42,682 nt of DNA from Pseudomonadota bacterium (GTDB lineage Bacteria; Pseudomonadota; Alphaproteobacteria; Acetobacterales; Acetobacteraceae): the NCBI GenBank assembly GCA_021782435.1, contig JAJXVA010000002.1, positions 1 through 42,682 of the forward strand. The letters are read 5' to 3'. Shown here one piece after another: positions 40,343 through 42,682 of the stretch. Under the pieces are notes generated by a model. It did not search any database. It was not told where the DNA came from and saw nothing but the letters and a program-made list of their open reading frames with translations. Position numbers and translations under genes: made by a program. Positions within the stretch are counted from its first letter, which is position 1, and each line of letters begins with the position of its first letter.

Positions 40343-40434
40343 GCGAGGCGCCTTTGCGAGGTGACAACGGCGGACATGACGACGCGGCGGCGGGGCCGGC
40401 CTTGATGCAGCGCAAGGCCGGCCGGAATTTTCCG

Positions 40435-40551
40435 TCAGCCGGGCGGGTCGGTCGGACTGTCGTCCGGCAGTTCGAATTCGTGCCACATGCCGTTGAGGAT
40501 GCCGAACCCGATGGCCAGGCCAAGGCCGAGAACCCAGGTGAAGTACCACAT
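40435..40551 (-). CDS. cydX: cytochrome bd oxidase small subunit (CydX/CbdX type)
   Basis: Read by eye: MWYFTWVLGLGLAIGFGILNGMWHEFELPDDSPTDPPG*; matches the MWYF-W-LG---A--F-I-N-MW-E pattern; immediately downstream of cydB. Confidence 0.92.
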   Translation of the reverse strand: MWYFTWVLGLGLAIGFGILNGMWHEFELPDDSPTDPPG

Positions 40552-40565
40552 GATGCCGGGATCCT

Positions 40566-41705
40566 TCAGTAGAAGTCGGAGTTCGGAGTGATTTCGGCCT
40601 GGGTCAGGCGGCCGAACATGACGCGATAGGCCCAGCCGGTGTAGAGGACCACCAGCGGCAGGAATATCGCGGTGACGATCAGCATGGTGAACAGCGTGCC
40701 GCGGCTGGAGGAGGCATTCCAGACCAACAGGCTGGCATGGGGGTCGATGCTGGAGGGCAGGATGAATGGAAACATCGAGACGCCGACGGTGGTGATGATG
40801 CCGAATACCGAGGCGGCGGAACCGGCGAGGGTGAGCCCGTCGGCCCTCTGCGTGAAGCCGAACCGGGCGATGGCGGCGCCCGCGAAGCCGAGCAGCGGCG
40901 CCAGCGCGTTCCAGGGATAGAGCCAGTAATTATGCAGCCACGCGCCCGGCGCCGGATGCACGGTGGCGCGAAGCGGATTGGACGGGCCCGCGGGATCGAC
41001 CAGGTTGACCATGGCGTAACCGATATGGCCGAAGGCGATAAAAATACCCCCAATAGCGAATAATGCCATCGTGGCCGGGGCGGCGATGCGGCCGAAGGCG
41101 CGGGCGCGTTCGTGCACCGGGCCGGGCTCGACCTTGGTGGTGACGAAAGCGGCTCCGTGCATGGCCAGCATGGTGACCGAGAGCAGGCCGCAGAGCAGGG
41201 CGAAGGGGCGGAACAGGCCGAAGAAATTACCTTCGTAGAAAATGCGGAGATCGCTGTCGAGGCGGAAGGGGATGCCGGCCAATACGTTGCCGACGGCAAC
41301 CCCGAACACCAGGCTGGGCACGAAGCCGCCGATGAACAGAGCCCAGTCCCAGCGCGCGCGCCAGGCGGGATCGGGGCGTTTGGAGCGGTATTTGAAGCCG
41401 ACCGGGCGCAGGATGAGGGCGGCGAGCACCGCGAACATGGCGAGGTAGAAACCCGAGAAGCTGACCGCGTAGACGAAGGGCCAGGCGGCGAAAATGGCGC
41501 CGCCGCCGAGGATGAACCAGACCTGGTTGCCTTCCCAGGTGGGCGCGATGGTGTTGATGGTCAGGCGGCGTTCGCCATCGGTGCGGGCGATGAAGGGCAG
41601 CAGGGCGCAGGCCCCGAGATCCCAGCCATCGGTGAGCGCGAAGCCGATCAGCAGCGCGCCGAGCAGACCCCACCAGATGACGCGGAGCGTGACATAGCCG
41701 GGCAT
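40566..41705 (-). CDS. cydB: cytochrome bd ubiquinol oxidase subunit II
   Basis: LRVIWWGLLGALLIGFALTDGWDLGACALLPFIARTDGERRLTINTIAPTWEGNQVWFILGGGAIFAAWPFVYA. Confidence 0.97.
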   Translation of the reverse strand: MPGYVTLRVIWWGLLGALLIGFALTDGWDLGACALLPFIARTDGERRLTINTIAPTWEGNQVWFILGGGAIFAAWPFVYAVSFSGFYLAMFAVLAALILRPVGFKYRSKRPDPAWRARWDWALFIGGFVPSLVFGVAVGNVLAGIPFRLDSDLRIFYEGNFFGLFRPFALLCGLLSVTMLAMHGAAFVTTKVEPGPVHERARAFGRIAAPATMALFAIGGIFIAFGHIGYAMVNLVDPAGPSNPLRATVHPAPGAWLHNYWLYPWNALAPLLGFAGAAIARFGFTQRADGLTLAGSAASVFGIITTVGVSMFPFILPSSIDPHASLLVWNASSSRGTLFTMLIVTAIFLPLVVLYTGWAYRVMFGRLTQAEITPNSDFY

Positions 41706-41718
41706 GTTGGCGTTTCCT

Positions 41719-42682
41719 TCACGCTGTGGCGGGAATTGGCGTGGGTATGCCCGGTGATGGCGCCTCGGGGTCGTGCAGGGCGTAGGGGCCACGCGCGATG
41801 GCGCGCAGGATGAGCCGGAATTCGATCACCGCGAGCGTGCCATAGAGCAGGGTGAAGCCGGCGATGGTGGCCCAAAGCTGCCAGACATGCAGCGAGGAGG
41901 GGGCCAGGAAGGTCGGCAGCACGCCCTCTATCACCCAGGGCTGGCGGCCAAGTTCGGCGACCAGCCAGCCGAGTTCGGTGGCGACCCATGGCAGCGGCAG
42001 GGCGATGACCGCGAGCCACAGGAACCAGCGCTGGTCGAAGCGGCGCAGCGTGACCAGAGTAAAGGCGGTGGCGAACAGGAAGATAAAGAAGAAGCCGAGC
42101 CCGGCCATGACCCGGAAGGCGAAGAACATGAAGGGCACGTTGGGCACGGTATGCCACGCGGCCTGCTGGATCTGGGCCGGGGTCGCGCGGATGGGGTCGG
42201 ACACGTATTTTTTGAGCAGCAGCGCGTAGCCCATGTCGTGCTGGTGGGCGGCGAAGATGGCGCGCTCGGCGAGATTGGCGGGGTCTTTTTTCAGGTCCTG
42301 GAGCGCGACATAGTCTTGCAGACCGGATTGGAAGTTTTCCTGTTCCTTCAGGACCATTTCCGAGATGCCCTCGACCGGACGGCTGATGCTGCGGGTGGCG
42401 ATGAGGCCGAGCACCCAGGGGAATTCCACATCGTAGCGGGTGGTGTGGGCTTTCATGTCGGGGATGCCGAACAGGGTGATGCCGGCGGGCGCGGGCTCGG
42501 TGTGCCATTCCGCCTCGATCGCGGCGAGCTTCATTTTCTGGTTGTCGGTCAGGGTGTAGCCCGATTCGTCGCCGAGCACGACGACCGACAGCGAGGCGGC
42601 GAGGCCGAAGGCGGAGGCGACGATCATGGAGCGGCGGGCGACTGCGCGGTATTTGCCCTGCAGGAGATAAAGCGCGGAAACC
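41719..42682 (-). CDS. cydA: cytochrome bd ubiquinol oxidase subunit I, 5' end outside window
   Basis: VVLGDESGYTLTDNQKMKLAAIEAEWHTEPAPAGITLFGIPDMKAHTTRYDVEFPWVLGLIATRSISRPVEGI...VPFMFFAFRVMAGLG; open reading continues to the window edge. Confidence 0.97.
   Translation of the reverse strand, partial: VSALYLLQGKYRAVARRSMIVASAFGLAASLSVVVLGDESGYTLTDNQKMKLAAIEAEWHTEPAPAGITLFGIPDMKAHTTRYDVEFPWVLGLIATRSISRPVEGISEMVLKEQENFQSGLQDYVALQDLKKDPANLAERAIFAAHQHDMGYALLLKKYVSDPIRATPAQIQQAAWHTVPNVPFMFFAFRVMAGLGFFFIFLFATAFTLVTLRRFDQRWFLWLAVIALPLPWVATELGWLVAELGRQPWVIEGVLPTFLAPSSLHVWQLWATIAGFTLLYGTLAVIEFRLILRAIARGPYALHDPEAPSPGIPTPIPATA

Overview
This 42.7-kb, high-GC window reads as alphaproteobacterial chromosome, most likely Acetobacteraceae (inferred from protein character and gene content; no search was run). 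Most of it is recognisable core metabolism. Left to right: an unlisted partial ORF at the left edge; aroC; fabI; a four-gene glycosyltransferase cluster; a TauE/SafE permease; a UPF0114 (YqhA-like) protein; an FeS-type photolyase; a lone RND pump; acs; glcDEF; a DUF45 metallopeptidase and a YcgN-like protein; glmU-glmS; GtrA; a minC with no adjacent minD or minE; rplI-rpsR-rpsF; the ATP synthase Fo operon (I-a-c-b'-b); a decayed patch with IS630 and DUF5131 remnants and palindromic repeats; a RamB/ScfR-like regulator divergent from aceA; a CBS+BON protein; an Fnr-type regulator with a perfect anaerobox; a GNAT-like ORF; an Nramp-related transporter; a 2OG-Fe(II) oxygenase; and cydA-cydB-cydX, with cydA running off the right edge. 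Two small genes absent from the ORF track were read by eye: cydX (38 aa) and a 56-aa ORF. I found no convincing new multi-gene system. The best leads are a dispersed 24-bp palindrome family, the FNR box and the genes around it, the lone minC, several in-frame minisatellites, and the glycosyltransferase cluster. Most very long ORFs in the supplied track are antisense shadow ORFs typical of high GC.
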